Shown: positions 44,252 to 51,430 of the stretch, piece by piece | Numbering within the stretch: position 1 is the stretch's first letter | Layout of the letters: each line of letters begins with the position of its first letter | Assembly (NCBI RefSeq): GCF_002892795.1 | Contig: NZ_PJMC01000004.1 | Location: forward strand, 62,001 to 126,000 | Source of the DNA: Arthrobacter sp. AFG20 | GTDB taxonomy: Bacteria > Actinomycetota > Actinomycetes > Actinomycetales > Micrococcaceae | Direction of reading: 5' to 3' | DNA: 64,000 nucleotides | The notes under the pieces: generated by a model | Told to the model about the DNA's origin: nothing | Database searches by the model: none | Seen by the model: only the letters and a program-made list of their open reading frames with translations | Translations under genes and position numbers: made by a program

Positions 44252-45277
44252 ATGCCCCTGTTCGATCTGCCCCTCGAGGAGCTCCGCCGGTACACATCCG
44301 CGGCCACGGTGCCGCCGGATTTCCAGGTTTTCTGGGACCGCACGATTGAGGAGGCAAGGACCTTCCCGCTGGACGCTGTCTTCGAGCCGGTGGAGAACTA
44401 CCTGGCTGTCGTGGACACCTTCGACGTCACGTTCGCCGGCCACGGCGGCGCCCCGGTGAAAGGCTGGCTGCACCTGCCGGTGACACGGGAGGCCGGGACC
44501 CCGCTTCCCGCCGTCGTGCAGTACGCCGGTTATTCCGGCGGCCGCGGACTGGTTAACCAGGACACGAGGTGGGCGCAGGCGGGCTATGCGCATTTCATCA
44601 TGGACACCCGGGGCCAGGGCTACTCCGGAGCGGTCGGTGAGACCGCGGACCCGCACCCGTCGGCCGGCGAGGTGGCGTATGCGGGCCTCATGACGCGGGG
44701 CGCGGCCAGCCGCGAGGACTACTACTACCGCCGCGTGTACGTGGACGCATTCCGCGCGGTCGAGGCGGCGCAGTCGCATCCCGACGTGGACGCGTCCCGG
44801 ATCGTGGTGGCGGGCGTGAGCCAGGGCGGCGGGATCACCGTCGCGGTGGCCGGACTCGCTGCCGGACGGCTCGACGGCGTCATCGCCGCCCTGCCTGACG
44901 TCCCGTTCCTCCAGGACTTCCCGCGCGCCATCGACATTGCACCCCGCGGCCCGTATCCCGAGATCGCGGCCTTCCTCGGCCGGCACCGCGAGCGGTACGA
45001 GCCCATGCTGGCCGTGCTGAACTACTTCGACGGCGTCAACCTGGGCAGGTCAGCGACGGCGCCGGCGCTGTTCTCGGTGGCGCTGATGGATGACGTCTGC
45101 CCGCCGTCGACCGTCTTTGCCAGCTACAACGCCTACGGGGCGGAGGCTGTGGCTGGGCCGGGAGCAGATGGGGCGGCGGTGAAGGACATCGAGGTGTACC
45201 GCTTCAACAACCACGAGGGCGGCCAGGAGCACCACTGGATCCGGCAGCTGCAGTACCTGCGCAAGCTGCTGGGGTGA
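44252..45277 (+). CDS. Acetylxylan esterase / cephalosporin-C deacetylase family (CE7)
   Basis: 341 residues, alpha/beta hydrolase of family CE7. The RGQ motif (MDTRGQGYSG), nucleophile Ser in VAGVSQGGG, acid Asp in ALMDDVCPP and His in NNHEGG are present. It removes acetyl groups from short oligosaccharides inside the cell. It follows rhaB by 57 bp in the same direction, so deacetylation is probably induced with rhamnose catabolism. It is the last gene before a long imperfect hairpin. Confidence 0.92.
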   Translation: MPLFDLPLEELRRYTSAATVPPDFQVFWDRTIEEARTFPLDAVFEPVENYLAVVDTFDVTFAGHGGAPVKGWLHLPVTREAGTPLPAVVQYAGYSGGRGLVNQDTRWAQAGYAHFIMDTRGQGYSGAVGETADPHPSAGEVAYAGLMTRGAASREDYYYRRVYVDAFRAVEAAQSHPDVDASRIVVAGVSQGGGITVAVAGLAAGRLDGVIAALPDVPFLQDFPRAIDIAPRGPYPEIAAFLGRHRERYEPMLAVLNYFDGVNLGRSATAPALFSVALMDDVCPPSTVFASYNAYGAEAVAGPGADGAAVKDIEVYRFNNHEGGQEHHWIRQLQYLRKLLG

Positions 45278-45300
45278 GGCACTCCTGTCGGCCCGCTCCA

Positions 45301-45364
45301 GCGCGAACGTACACTTGTGGCCCCTGGGAAACGCTTCCTCCGGGCCTCAAATGTCCGTTCGCGC
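45301..45364. other. Long imperfect inverted repeat with LacI-like loop
   Basis: Arms 45301-45323 and 45342-45364 (23 bp, 20 matched; starting GCGCGAACG) enclose GGAAACGCTTCC, which itself resembles a LacI-type operator. It lies just after the CE7 gene and about 10 bp before the aroG promoter, so it may end the rha transcript, regulate, or both. Confidence 0.6.
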
Positions 45365-45374
45365 AATGGTCGAT

Positions 45375-45404
45375 TTGCGGCCCGCGCGGGGCCGCGGCTA
45401 TGGT
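45375..45404 (+). promoter_or_regulatory. Promoter of the aroG leader transcript
   Basis: TTGCGG (45375-45380) and TATGGT (45399-45404) are 18 bp apart. The leader-peptide ATG starts 6 nt after the -10 box, so the message would begin at or next to the ATG (leaderless). Confidence 0.6.
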
Positions 45405-45410
45405 GTGCCT

Positions 45411-45470
45411 ATGACTAACCGTTGGTATGCGTATTTTTCGTTGGCTCTGGAGGGGCCCGCGTCTAACTGA
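45411..45470 (+). CDS. Aromatic leader peptide upstream of aroG
   Basis: A 19-codon ORF encoding MTNRWYAYFSLALEGPASN. Trp, Tyr, Tyr and Phe fall within five consecutive codons, exactly the end products of the pathway controlled by the downstream DAHP synthase. The stop codon lies 30 nt before an RNA hairpin arm, and the control codons end where the first stem begins. This is the classic layout of a ribosome-stalling attenuator. The ORF appears to be leaderless, with TATGGT 6 nt upstream. Confidence 0.8.
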   Translation: MTNRWYAYFSLALEGPASN

Positions 45471-45523
45471 CACGCATCCAACTTTCCTTCAGAGCCAACA
45501 GGGCAGAGATCATTCTCTGCCCT
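45440..45523 (+). promoter_or_regulatory. Candidate transcription attenuator of aroG
   Basis: Two perfect 10-bp stems: GTTGGCTCTG (45440-45449) with CAGAGCCAAC (45490-45499), and AGGGCAGAGA (45500-45509) with TCTCTGCCCT (45514-45523) around TCAT. CAGAG and CTCTG recur in both, so alternative pairings are possible. The second stem lacks a strong U-tract. Stalling at the Trp/Tyr/Phe codons would cover the first arm and alter folding. Confidence 0.65.
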
Positions 45524-45584
45524 TCGCCATATCTACGGCGGGTTCTGATCAGGGGCCCGCTCCCACCCGGAACAGGACCCGAAA

Positions 45585-46721
45585 ATGAGCGCAGCAGCCA
45601 CCGAAACCCAGCAGCCGACGTCGAAACGCCAGTCGACGTCGAACCTGAGGGTCAGCGAGATCACCGCCCTGCCCACGCCTCAGGAGATGATTGCGGAACT
45701 GCCGCTGAATGCGAAGGCGGCCGACGTCGTCGAACGCGGCCGCGACGAAGTCCGGGCCATCATGGACGGCGTGGACGACCGCCTGCTGGTGATCGTCGGT
45801 CCGTGCTCCATCCACGACCCCAAGGCCGGCCTGGAATACGCCCGCCGGCTGGTCAGCCAGGCCGGGAAGCACAAGGAAGACCTCCTCGTGGTCATGCGGA
45901 CCTACTTCGAGAAGCCGCGGACCACCGTGGGCTGGAAGGGCCTGATCAACGATCCGCACCTGGACGGAAGCCATGACATCGCGACGGGACTTCGGGCCGC
46001 CCGCCAGTTCCTGCAGCAGGTCACCGCCCTGGGGCTTCCCACCGCCACCGAGTTCCTGGAACCCATCAGCCCGCAGTACATGGCAGACCTCGTCTCCTGG
46101 GGAGCCATCGGCGCGCGGACCACGGAAAGCCAGATCCACCGCCAGCTGGCGTCCGGGCTGTCCATGCCCATCGGCTTCAAGAACGGAACCGACGGCGACC
46201 TCCAGGTGGCGGTCGATGCCTGCAGCGCCGCCGCCGCAGCCCAGGCCTTCCTCGGGATCGACGGCGACGGCCGGGCCGCGCTGGTGTCCACCGCGGGCAA
46301 CCCCGACACCCACGTGATCCTCCGCGGCGGCCGGAAGGGCCCCAACTACTCCGCCGCCGACGTCGAAGCGGCCTCCGCCAAGCTCGCCGCCAAGAACCTC
46401 AACCCGCGGCTGATCGTGGACGCCAGCCACGCCAACAGCGGTAAGAGCCACCACCGCCAGGCGGAGGTGGCGCTTGAGATCGGCGCCCAGCTCGAGGACG
46501 CGGGAACGGCCGCAGGGGCCATTGCCGGCGTCATGCTGGAGAGCTTCCTCGTGGGCGGCGCACAGAACCTCGATGTGGCAGAACACGCCGCAGGCCACTC
46601 CGACCTGACCTACGGCCAGAGCGTCACGGACGCCTGCATGGAGTGGGATGTGACGGCGTCCGTGCTCGAACAGCTGGCGGCATCGTCGCGGAAACGGCGG
46701 GCTTTCACAATGGCCACGTGA
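45585..46721 (+). CDS. aroG: 3-deoxy-7-phosphoheptulonate synthase, class I (AroG type)
   Basis: Condenses phosphoenolpyruvate and erythrose-4-phosphate in the first step of aromatic amino acid synthesis. 378 residues with LLVIVGPCSIHDPKAGLEYA, MRTYFEKPRTTVGWKG, FLEPISPQYMADLVSWGAIG, GFKNGTDGDL and LIVDASHANSGK, the metal and substrate motifs of class I enzymes. N-terminal about 30 residues are Ser/Thr/Gln-rich. ATG at 45585 with AGGA upstream. Regulation by aromatic amino acids at the transcript level is suggested by the leader peptide and stems upstream. Confidence 0.96.
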   Translation: MSAAATETQQPTSKRQSTSNLRVSEITALPTPQEMIAELPLNAKAADVVERGRDEVRAIMDGVDDRLLVIVGPCSIHDPKAGLEYARRLVSQAGKHKEDLLVVMRTYFEKPRTTVGWKGLINDPHLDGSHDIATGLRAARQFLQQVTALGLPTATEFLEPISPQYMADLVSWGAIGARTTESQIHRQLASGLSMPIGFKNGTDGDLQVAVDACSAAAAAQAFLGIDGDGRAALVSTAGNPDTHVILRGGRKGPNYSAADVEAASAKLAAKNLNPRLIVDASHANSGKSHHRQAEVALEIGAQLEDAGTAAGAIAGVMLESFLVGGAQNLDVAEHAAGHSDLTYGQSVTDACMEWDVTASVLEQLAASSRKRRAFTMAT

Positions 46722-46756
46722 GCATCTAGAGTAACTAGCACACGGTTGTTCGATGG

Positions 46757-46801
46757 CTCAGCATCGGCGCACACCGCAGATAGACCGGCGTCGTTGCTGA
46801 G
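46757..46801 (+). promoter_or_regulatory. 5'-untranslated hairpin before bldC
   Basis: CTCAGCA (46757-46763) pairs with TGCTGAG (46795-46801). The stem ends 3 nt before the AAAGGA ribosome site of the bldC-like gene and could limit access to it. Confidence 0.35.
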
Positions 46802-46818
46802 AGCAAAGGAATATGGGT

Positions 46819-47031
46819 ATGTCCGCAGAGTCGAACTTCTCGAACGCCAAGTTCTTGACCGTGGCCGAGGTGGCTGAGGTAATGCGTGTCTCCAAAATGA
46901 CCGTGTACCGCCTTGTCCATTCGGGGGAGATGCCCGCCGTCAGGTTCGGCCGCTCCTACCGCGTCCCGGAGACCGCCGTCGAACAGTACCTCAAGGGTGC
47001 TGTCGTGGACGGTCATACGGGCACCGCCTAA
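46819..47031 (+). CDS. bldC: BldC-type MerR-like DNA-binding protein
   Basis: 70 residues, a single winged helix of the excisionase/MerR class: FLTVAEVAEVMRVSKMTVYR, VHSGEMPAVRFGRSYRVPE, AVEQYLKG. In Streptomyces BldC binds DNA cooperatively as a developmental repressor; its role in non-sporulating relatives is not clear. The ATG at 46819 is preferred over one at 46813 because AAAGGA is 8 nt before it. A nested palindrome downstream (around 47059-47103, CCCGTGG with CCACGGG) may terminate it. Confidence 0.88.
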   Translation: MSAESNFSNAKFLTVAEVAEVMRVSKMTVYRLVHSGEMPAVRFGRSYRVPETAVEQYLKGAVVDGHTGTA

Positions 47032-47250
47032 CGGACCAGACTGACCGCACCGATCCCGTGGTTGCTGCAGCCGCCTTGGGGGCCGCTGCACGCCACGGGG
47101 CTGTGCTGGTCAGGGGATGCTCCCGATAAGCGGTACGCTGTTAAGGAACGTTTTACGTCATTGTAAGAATCTGTCAGTTGTCAGTCTGTTGCTCAGTCCA
47201 CGGACCTTCTTCATCAGACAGGTACTGCATCTAGTTTGTAAGGAACTTTC

Positions 47251-47349
47251 GTGGGTTCAGTTATTAAGAAGCGTCGCAAGCGTATGGCCAAGAAGAAGCA
47301 CCGCAAGTTGCTTCGTAAGACCCGCCACCAGCGCCGCAATAAGAAGTAG
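47251..47349 (+). CDS. Small ribosomal protein bS22-like (AURKAIP1/COX24 domain)
   Basis: A 32-residue highly basic peptide: MGSVIKKRRKRMAKKKHRKL followed by LRKTRHQRRNKK. It matches the short actinobacterial protein of the AURKAIP1/COX24 domain, found in mycobacterial ribosomes as bS22. GTG start with TAAGGAA upstream, and a clear terminator directly follows. About 220 bp of upstream DNA separates it from bldC, so it has room for its own promoter. Too short for routine ORF calling. Confidence 0.92.
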   Translation: MGSVIKKRRKRMAKKKHRKLLRKTRHQRRNKK

Positions 47350-47366
47350 AGCTCGCTCTACGCGTC

Positions 47367-47401
47367 AATGCCCGTTCCCTTTCGAGGGTGCGGGCATTTT
47401 T
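47367..47401 (+). terminator. Rho-independent terminator of the bS22 gene
   Basis: ATGCCCG (47368-47374) pairs with CGGGCAT (47391-47397), with an inner CCCTTTCGAGGG hairpin, followed by a run of T. Confidence 0.88.
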
Positions 47402-47505
47402 GCATCCTGGCGACGATACTGGCAACCCGCGATGCACAAACCGCCTGGCGCGCCGGGAATTCCCGTGTCGTGGGGGAATCTGCGCGTCGAAGGGGAAGAA
47501 CGGCG

Positions 47506-48324
47506 TCAGGCGCGGGGGCCGCGGAAGCGGGTGTAGCCTCGCCAGAGGCCGTAGACCGCTCCTCCTGCCGTGGCTGCCTTGAGGCCCAGGGTGGCGGCCC
47601 GGCGGCCTGAGCGGAAGTCGTAGACCGGCCAGTTGTGTTCTCGGGCGTGCTTGCGCAGGCGGGCGTCCGGGTTGATCGCCACGGGGTGGCCCACCATCGT
47701 CAGCAGCGGGATGTCGTTGTAGGAGTCGCTGTAAGCCCAGCAGCGCTTCAGGTCCAGTCCGTGGTGGTCCGCGATGCCCTGGACCGCCACAGCCTTGGCG
47801 GCGCCATGCAGGATGTCGCCGACGAGCCTGCCCGTGTAGAAGCCGTCCTTGGTCTCGCCGACGGTGCCGAGGGCGCCGGTGAGCCCCAGCCGCGTGGAAA
47901 TCACCGTCGCGACCTCGATCGGCGTTGCGGTGACGAGCCAGACCTTCCGGCCCACCCGCAGGTGCTGTTCAGCCAGGGCCTTGGCGCCGGGCCAGATCCG
48001 GGAGGCGATCATCTCGTCGTAGACCTCTTCGCCCAGGGCCCTGATGTCCTCTTCCGTGATGCCGGCGGCGAGCCTCAGCGCGGAATCCCGGACGGCGTGG
48101 ACGTCATTGAGGTTCTCGCCCCGGAGCACGAACTTGAGCTGCTGCCATGCCATGCCCGCCGCCTGCGCAAGCGTGAAGGCTCCGCGCTGGTGCATTTTCC
48201 TGGCCACGTGGAACAGGCTCGCGCCGCGCATGAGGGTGTTGTCGACGTCGAAGAAGGCTGCCTCGCCGTGTTGCTGCTTCGCAACCGGACGGTGGGCCAC
48301 AGCGACGTACTTCTCCTCGGGCAT
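47506..48324 (-). CDS. HAD-superfamily (IB subfamily) phosphatase
   Basis: 272 residues, SerB-like HAD-IB family. Motif I is FFDVDNTLMRG, motif II VWLVTATP, motif III with GAAKAVAVQGIADHHGL and motif IV AYSDSYNDIPLL. A C-terminal hydrophobic stretch (LKAATAGGAVYGLW) could touch the membrane. Substrate unknown. The ATG at 48324 is preferred because TAGACT on this strand lies 7 nt before it; a GTG at 48342 with GAGGA upstream is an alternative adding 6 residues. Confidence 0.85.
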   Translation of the reverse strand: MPEEKYVAVAHRPVAKQQHGEAAFFDVDNTLMRGASLFHVARKMHQRGAFTLAQAAGMAWQQLKFVLRGENLNDVHAVRDSALRLAAGITEEDIRALGEEVYDEMIASRIWPGAKALAEQHLRVGRKVWLVTATPIEVATVISTRLGLTGALGTVGETKDGFYTGRLVGDILHGAAKAVAVQGIADHHGLDLKRCWAYSDSYNDIPLLTMVGHPVAINPDARLRKHAREHNWPVYDFRSGRRAATLGLKAATAGGAVYGLWRGYTRFRGPRA

Positions 48325-48405
48325 GCCACTGAGTCTAGTCACTGCAGTTCCTCGCTACTGACTGCCGCCGTCGCTCACCGCCGGGAACGGCGATACGGTT
48401 GAAGC

Positions 48406-48663
48406 ATGGCAAACCCCGACGTCGTTCTCCTCACCAAAGCTGACTGCCACCTGTGCGCCGCAGCGCGTGACGCCGTCGGGCGGGTAACTGCCGGACTGGG
48501 GCTTTCGTGGTCGGAGCGGCAGTTGGACTCCGACGACGAACTGCGCGACCGCTATGCCGAGGAGATTCCGGTGGTGTTGGTGGACGGGATCCAGCGCGAC
48601 TTCTGGAAGATCGACGAGGCCCGCCTGGAGCGTGTCCTGCGCCGAGCCATCGCAGGGGATTAG
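48406..48663 (+). CDS. Glutaredoxin-like thiol protein
   Basis: 85 residues with a redox pair in LLTKADCHLCAAAR and the thioredoxin-fold cis-Pro region EEIPVVLVDG. It belongs to the glutaredoxin 2-like/DUF836 group in actinobacteria; partner unknown. TACGGT at 48394-48399 lies 6 nt before the ATG, so the transcript is probably leaderless. The rex repressor gene follows in the same direction, consistent with a redox theme. Confidence 0.82.
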   Translation: MANPDVVLLTKADCHLCAAARDAVGRVTAGLGLSWSERQLDSDDELRDRYAEEIPVVLVDGIQRDFWKIDEARLERVLRRAIAGD

Positions 48664-48749
48664 CCGATTTCGAACAATGGCATTGGCTTTGTTGACATAA
48701 CTGATGGGGATTTAGAGTGGACTCACAACGCGACGCAACGGAGCAGATA

Positions 48750-49454
48750 GTGACTTCGCTCGATTCACCACCCCAGGCCCTGCCCGGGCCCACCGGTCCC
48801 ACCGGTGCTGCCGGAAAGCAGATTCCGCCGGCAGCCGTGGCCAGGCTGACGATCTACCTGCGCGCCCTGAACTCCCTGCTGGCCGAAGGCACCGAGCGGG
48901 TCTCCTCGGAATCGCTGGCTGAGCTTTCGGGAGTCGGCTCCTCAACCCTCCGCAAGGATCTGTCCCACGTGGGCTCCTACGGCACCCGCGGCGTGGGCTA
49001 TGAGGTGCAGTACCTGAGCCGCCACATCGCCGCCGCGCTGGGCCTGACGCATGACTGGAAAGTCGCCATTGTCGGCGCCGGTAACCTGGGCAAGGCGCTG
49101 GCGCGCTACGGCGGCTTCGAATCCAGGGGCTTTGACGTGGTTGCCATCTTCGACGCCGACCAGATGGTGGTGGGCAACGAGGTGGGCTGGCTGCGGGTCA
49201 GTGACGTTGCGGACCTGGAAGCGGTCCTGGAGCGGACCGGCACCAACATGGTGGTGCTGGCGCTGCCTGCCGCAGTGGCCCAGAGTATCTGTGACCGGGT
49301 GGTGGGCGCCGGCGTGCGCAGCATCCTTAGTTTTGCTCCCGTGATGCTCCAGGTGCCCGACGGCGTGACGCTGAGGAAGGTGGACATGGCCACCGAGCTG
49401 CAGATCCTTGCCTACCACGCGCAACGGGCGCAGACGCCCGGTCAGCCGGAGTAA
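48750..49454 (+). CDS. rex: Redox-sensing transcriptional repressor Rex
   Basis: 234 residues. N-terminal winged helix (AVARLTIYLRALNSLLAEG, SSTLRKDLSHVGSYGTRG) and C-terminal Rossmann domain (AIVGAGNLGKALARYGG, FDADQMVVGNEVGW) that senses the NADH/NAD+ ratio. GTG at 48750 is chosen for the GGAG 6 nt before it; a GTG at 48717 would add 11 poorly conserved residues. A TTGACA box lies at 48692-48697. No clear Rex operator (TTGTGAAN4TTCACAA type) was seen in the gap. Confidence 0.93.
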   Translation: MTSLDSPPQALPGPTGPTGAAGKQIPPAAVARLTIYLRALNSLLAEGTERVSSESLAELSGVGSSTLRKDLSHVGSYGTRGVGYEVQYLSRHIAAALGLTHDWKVAIVGAGNLGKALARYGGFESRGFDVVAIFDADQMVVGNEVGWLRVSDVADLEAVLERTGTNMVVLALPAAVAQSICDRVVGAGVRSILSFAPVMLQVPDGVTLRKVDMATELQILAYHAQRAQTPGQPE

Positions 49455-49513
49455 CTCCGGCCTTCCAGGAATCCGCGCCCGTTGACGGGAAGGGCTTGTT
49501 GCTTTGCGGGTGC

Positions 49514-50326
49514 CTAGCGGCCGTACGGGCCGCCCGGCTGCGAGTAGGGGTTGGCGAACGGCTGCGGCTTCTGGAAGTAGGGTGCCGCTCCCGGCAGGTA
49601 CAGCATTATGATCGCGGCGATGCCGAGGAGGCCCACCAGGGTGTTCAGGCCCGCCGGGAAGAGGCTGAACACGGAAAGAGCGGCAAAGACAGTGCCCAGA
49701 ATGCGGGCCCAGTTCTTGCCCTTCCGGACGTTGAACGCCACCAGCGCGTAGAGGCCGGCGCCGATCAGCGCAAAGACCACCATGGTTCCGATGATGAAGC
49801 CCTTGACGTCCTCGAACGCGATGTTCTGGCCGCTGCCGCGCAGTTGCTCTTCGAACGTGCTCCGCATGGCCGGGTCATCCAGTGTGGGAATGGTGATCAG
49901 GATGGACAGGATCGACAGGACGCCCGCAGCGATGATCATCCAGAAGGAATAATTCACGAGCTTCGGGACGCCGGCGCTGGTGGCTGCCTGGGCCTGTTCC
50001 GACGGGTACTGCCCGTAGGGGGACTGGCCATAAGGGCTCTGGCCGTAGGGCGGCTGACCGGACTGCGGCTGTCCGTACTGTGGCGAGTTCTGGCCGTACT
50101 GCGGGGTGCTTTGTCCGCCCTGTCCGTACTGCGGTGCGTTCTGGCCGTACTGCGGAGCGTTCTGTCCGTACGGGGGAACGCCTTGTCCGCCCTGCCCGAA
50201 CTGGGGAGTGTTCTGTCCGTACTGGGGTGCGTCCTGACCGTAGCGGGGCTGCCCGTTGCCTGGCTGGGAACCGTTGGGCTCGTTGGAGCCGGGGTCATTG
50301 GAGTGCGGGACGGGAGGATTGCTCAT
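49514..50326 (-). CDS. QYGQ-repeat membrane protein
   Basis: 270 residues. The first 105 or so are low complexity, with about a dozen (P/S)QYGQ(N/S) and PPYGQ units; then four hydrophobic segments (FWMIIAAGVLSILSILI, GFIIGTMVVFALIGAGLYALV, ILGTVFAALSVFSLFPAGL, LVGLLGIAAIIMLYLPG). It resembles uncharacterised actinobacterial proteins with a Pro/Gln/Tyr-rich cytosolic tail and a DUF4064/Tic20-like membrane part. Function unknown. AAAGGA precedes the ATG; an 8-bp hairpin (50348-50374) lies just upstream. Confidence 0.8.
   Translation of the reverse strand: MSNPPVPHSNDPGSNEPNGSQPGNGQPRYGQDAPQYGQNTPQFGQGGQGVPPYGQNAPQYGQNAPQYGQGGQSTPQYGQNSPQYGQPQSGQPPYGQSPYGQSPYGQYPSEQAQAATSAGVPKLVNYSFWMIIAAGVLSILSILITIPTLDDPAMRSTFEEQLRGSGQNIAFEDVKGFIIGTMVVFALIGAGLYALVAFNVRKGKNWARILGTVFAALSVFSLFPAGLNTLVGLLGIAAIIMLYLPGAAPYFQKPQPFANPYSQPGGPYGR
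50005..50248. repeat. In-gene minisatellite encoding QYGQ units
   Basis: Degenerate 15-27 bp tandem units (on the plus strand around CCGTACTG, with CTGTCCGTA variants) encode the QYGQ repeats. Unit number could vary by slippage. Confidence 0.7.
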
Positions 50327-50601
50327 GAGCGGTCCTTTGCGTAGTGACGTCTGAATCGGCTACCGGTTCAGACGCCTGCCCTCCCCAGCATGGTTCACTT
50401 CCCACCGTACCCCTCAGCAGGTACGCGGGGGATCATTCCGGAGAGGTATTCCAAACGCGGGCCAACCTGCGGAAACGCTGCCGCGCGGCAGAACCTCGCC
50501 AAAGTTCCGTGGCCGGTCTGCCGGCATCTCGAAAGCGAACCGGCCCCCGCCGGCGGGCGGCTGCTGCCCCGGGAACTGCTGTCCCGGCGTCGGACGACAA
50601 A

Positions 50602-50634
50602 CGCCCCGTCGGCGGAGAGTCCGCGGACGGGGCG
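50602..50634 (-). terminator. Stem-loop after the YceI gene
   Basis: CGCCCCGTC (50602-50610) pairs with GACGGGGCG (50626-50634); on the minus strand a short GTTTG follows. The rest of the 350-bp gap (50327-50677) holds no gene, only an 8-bp dyad CGTCTGAA/TTCAGACG at 50348-50374. Confidence 0.6.
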
Positions 50635-50677
50635 CTTCGGGGCCAGTAGTCGTGGCTGCGGGACGGGCCCGGAAGGC

Positions 50678-51226
50678 CTACGCTGCAGGTGCGATGAAGG
50701 CCAGTTCAAGGTTGATGGCAACCTTGTCGCTGACCAGCACGCCGCCGGCTTCCAGCACGGCGTTCCAGGTCAGGCCGAAGTCCTTGCGGCTGATGGTGGT
50801 CTCGGCGGAAACACCGGCCCGGGTGTTGCCGAAGGGGTCAACTGCAACGCCGTTGAATTCGGTCTCCAGGGAGACGGGGCGGGTGACACCCTTGATGGTC
50901 AGGTCGCCCTGGAGTTCGTAGCTGTCGCCGTTGGCAACGAGGCCGTTGGAGACGAAGGAAATCTCCGGGAATTTCTCGACGTCGAAGAAGTCTTCGCCGC
51001 GGACGTGGCCGTCGCGGTTGGCGTCGCCGGAGTCGAAGCTGGCGGTCTTGATGGTGGCCTCGACCTTGGTGGCCGTCACATCGTCGGCGAGGTCCAGGGT
51101 TGCGGCGGCGTCCTTGAACTGGCCGCGGACCTTGCTGATGCCGGCGTGGCGGACGGTGAAGGCGATCTCGCTGTGGGAGTTGTCGAGGGTCCAGGTGCCG
51201 CGGGTGAGCTCGGTGGAAAGTGCCAT
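50678..51226 (-). CDS. YceI-family lipid-binding protein
   Basis: 182 residues forming the YceI beta-barrel: GTWTLDNSHSEIAFTVRHAG, KVRGQFKDAAATLD, DFFDVEKFPEISF and GDLTIKGVTRPVSLETEF. The family binds isoprenoid or fatty amide ligands; no signal peptide is seen, so it is probably cytosolic here. AAGGAG precedes the ATG at 51226. The AT-rich upstream region contains TTGAAGTCTCAA, which might be a MarR-type site. Confidence 0.92.
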   Translation of the reverse strand: MALSTELTRGTWTLDNSHSEIAFTVRHAGISKVRGQFKDAAATLDLADDVTATKVEATIKTASFDSGDANRDGHVRGEDFFDVEKFPEISFVSNGLVANGDSYELQGDLTIKGVTRPVSLETEFNGVAVDPFGNTRAGVSAETTISRKDFGLTWNAVLEAGGVLVSDKVAINLELAFIAPAA

Positions 51227-51430
51227 GGTGGTTCTCCTTGTATCAGTGGTGGAGGCGGGATGTTCCGATTGAAGCTTCATTGGTTGAAGTCTCAACTAAC
51301 TGCTGCATCCAGTATAAACATGCATTTGCATCTTTTATTCCATCTGTTCGGAACTTTCTGAAAAATTTTTTAGTTCTACTTGGTGTAGAAGATTTCGTCA
51401 TTACCCCTGCCCTTTGAGAAACTGGTAGAC

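Noticed and set aside
48664..48749. A Rex operator in front of rex
   Set aside because: The AT-rich sequence around 48690-48705 has no TTGTGA...TCACAA dyad; only a possible TTGACA promoter box was seen.
50005..50248. CRISPR-like short tandem units
   Set aside because: Units are contiguous, in frame, without unique spacers, and encode QYGQ repeats.
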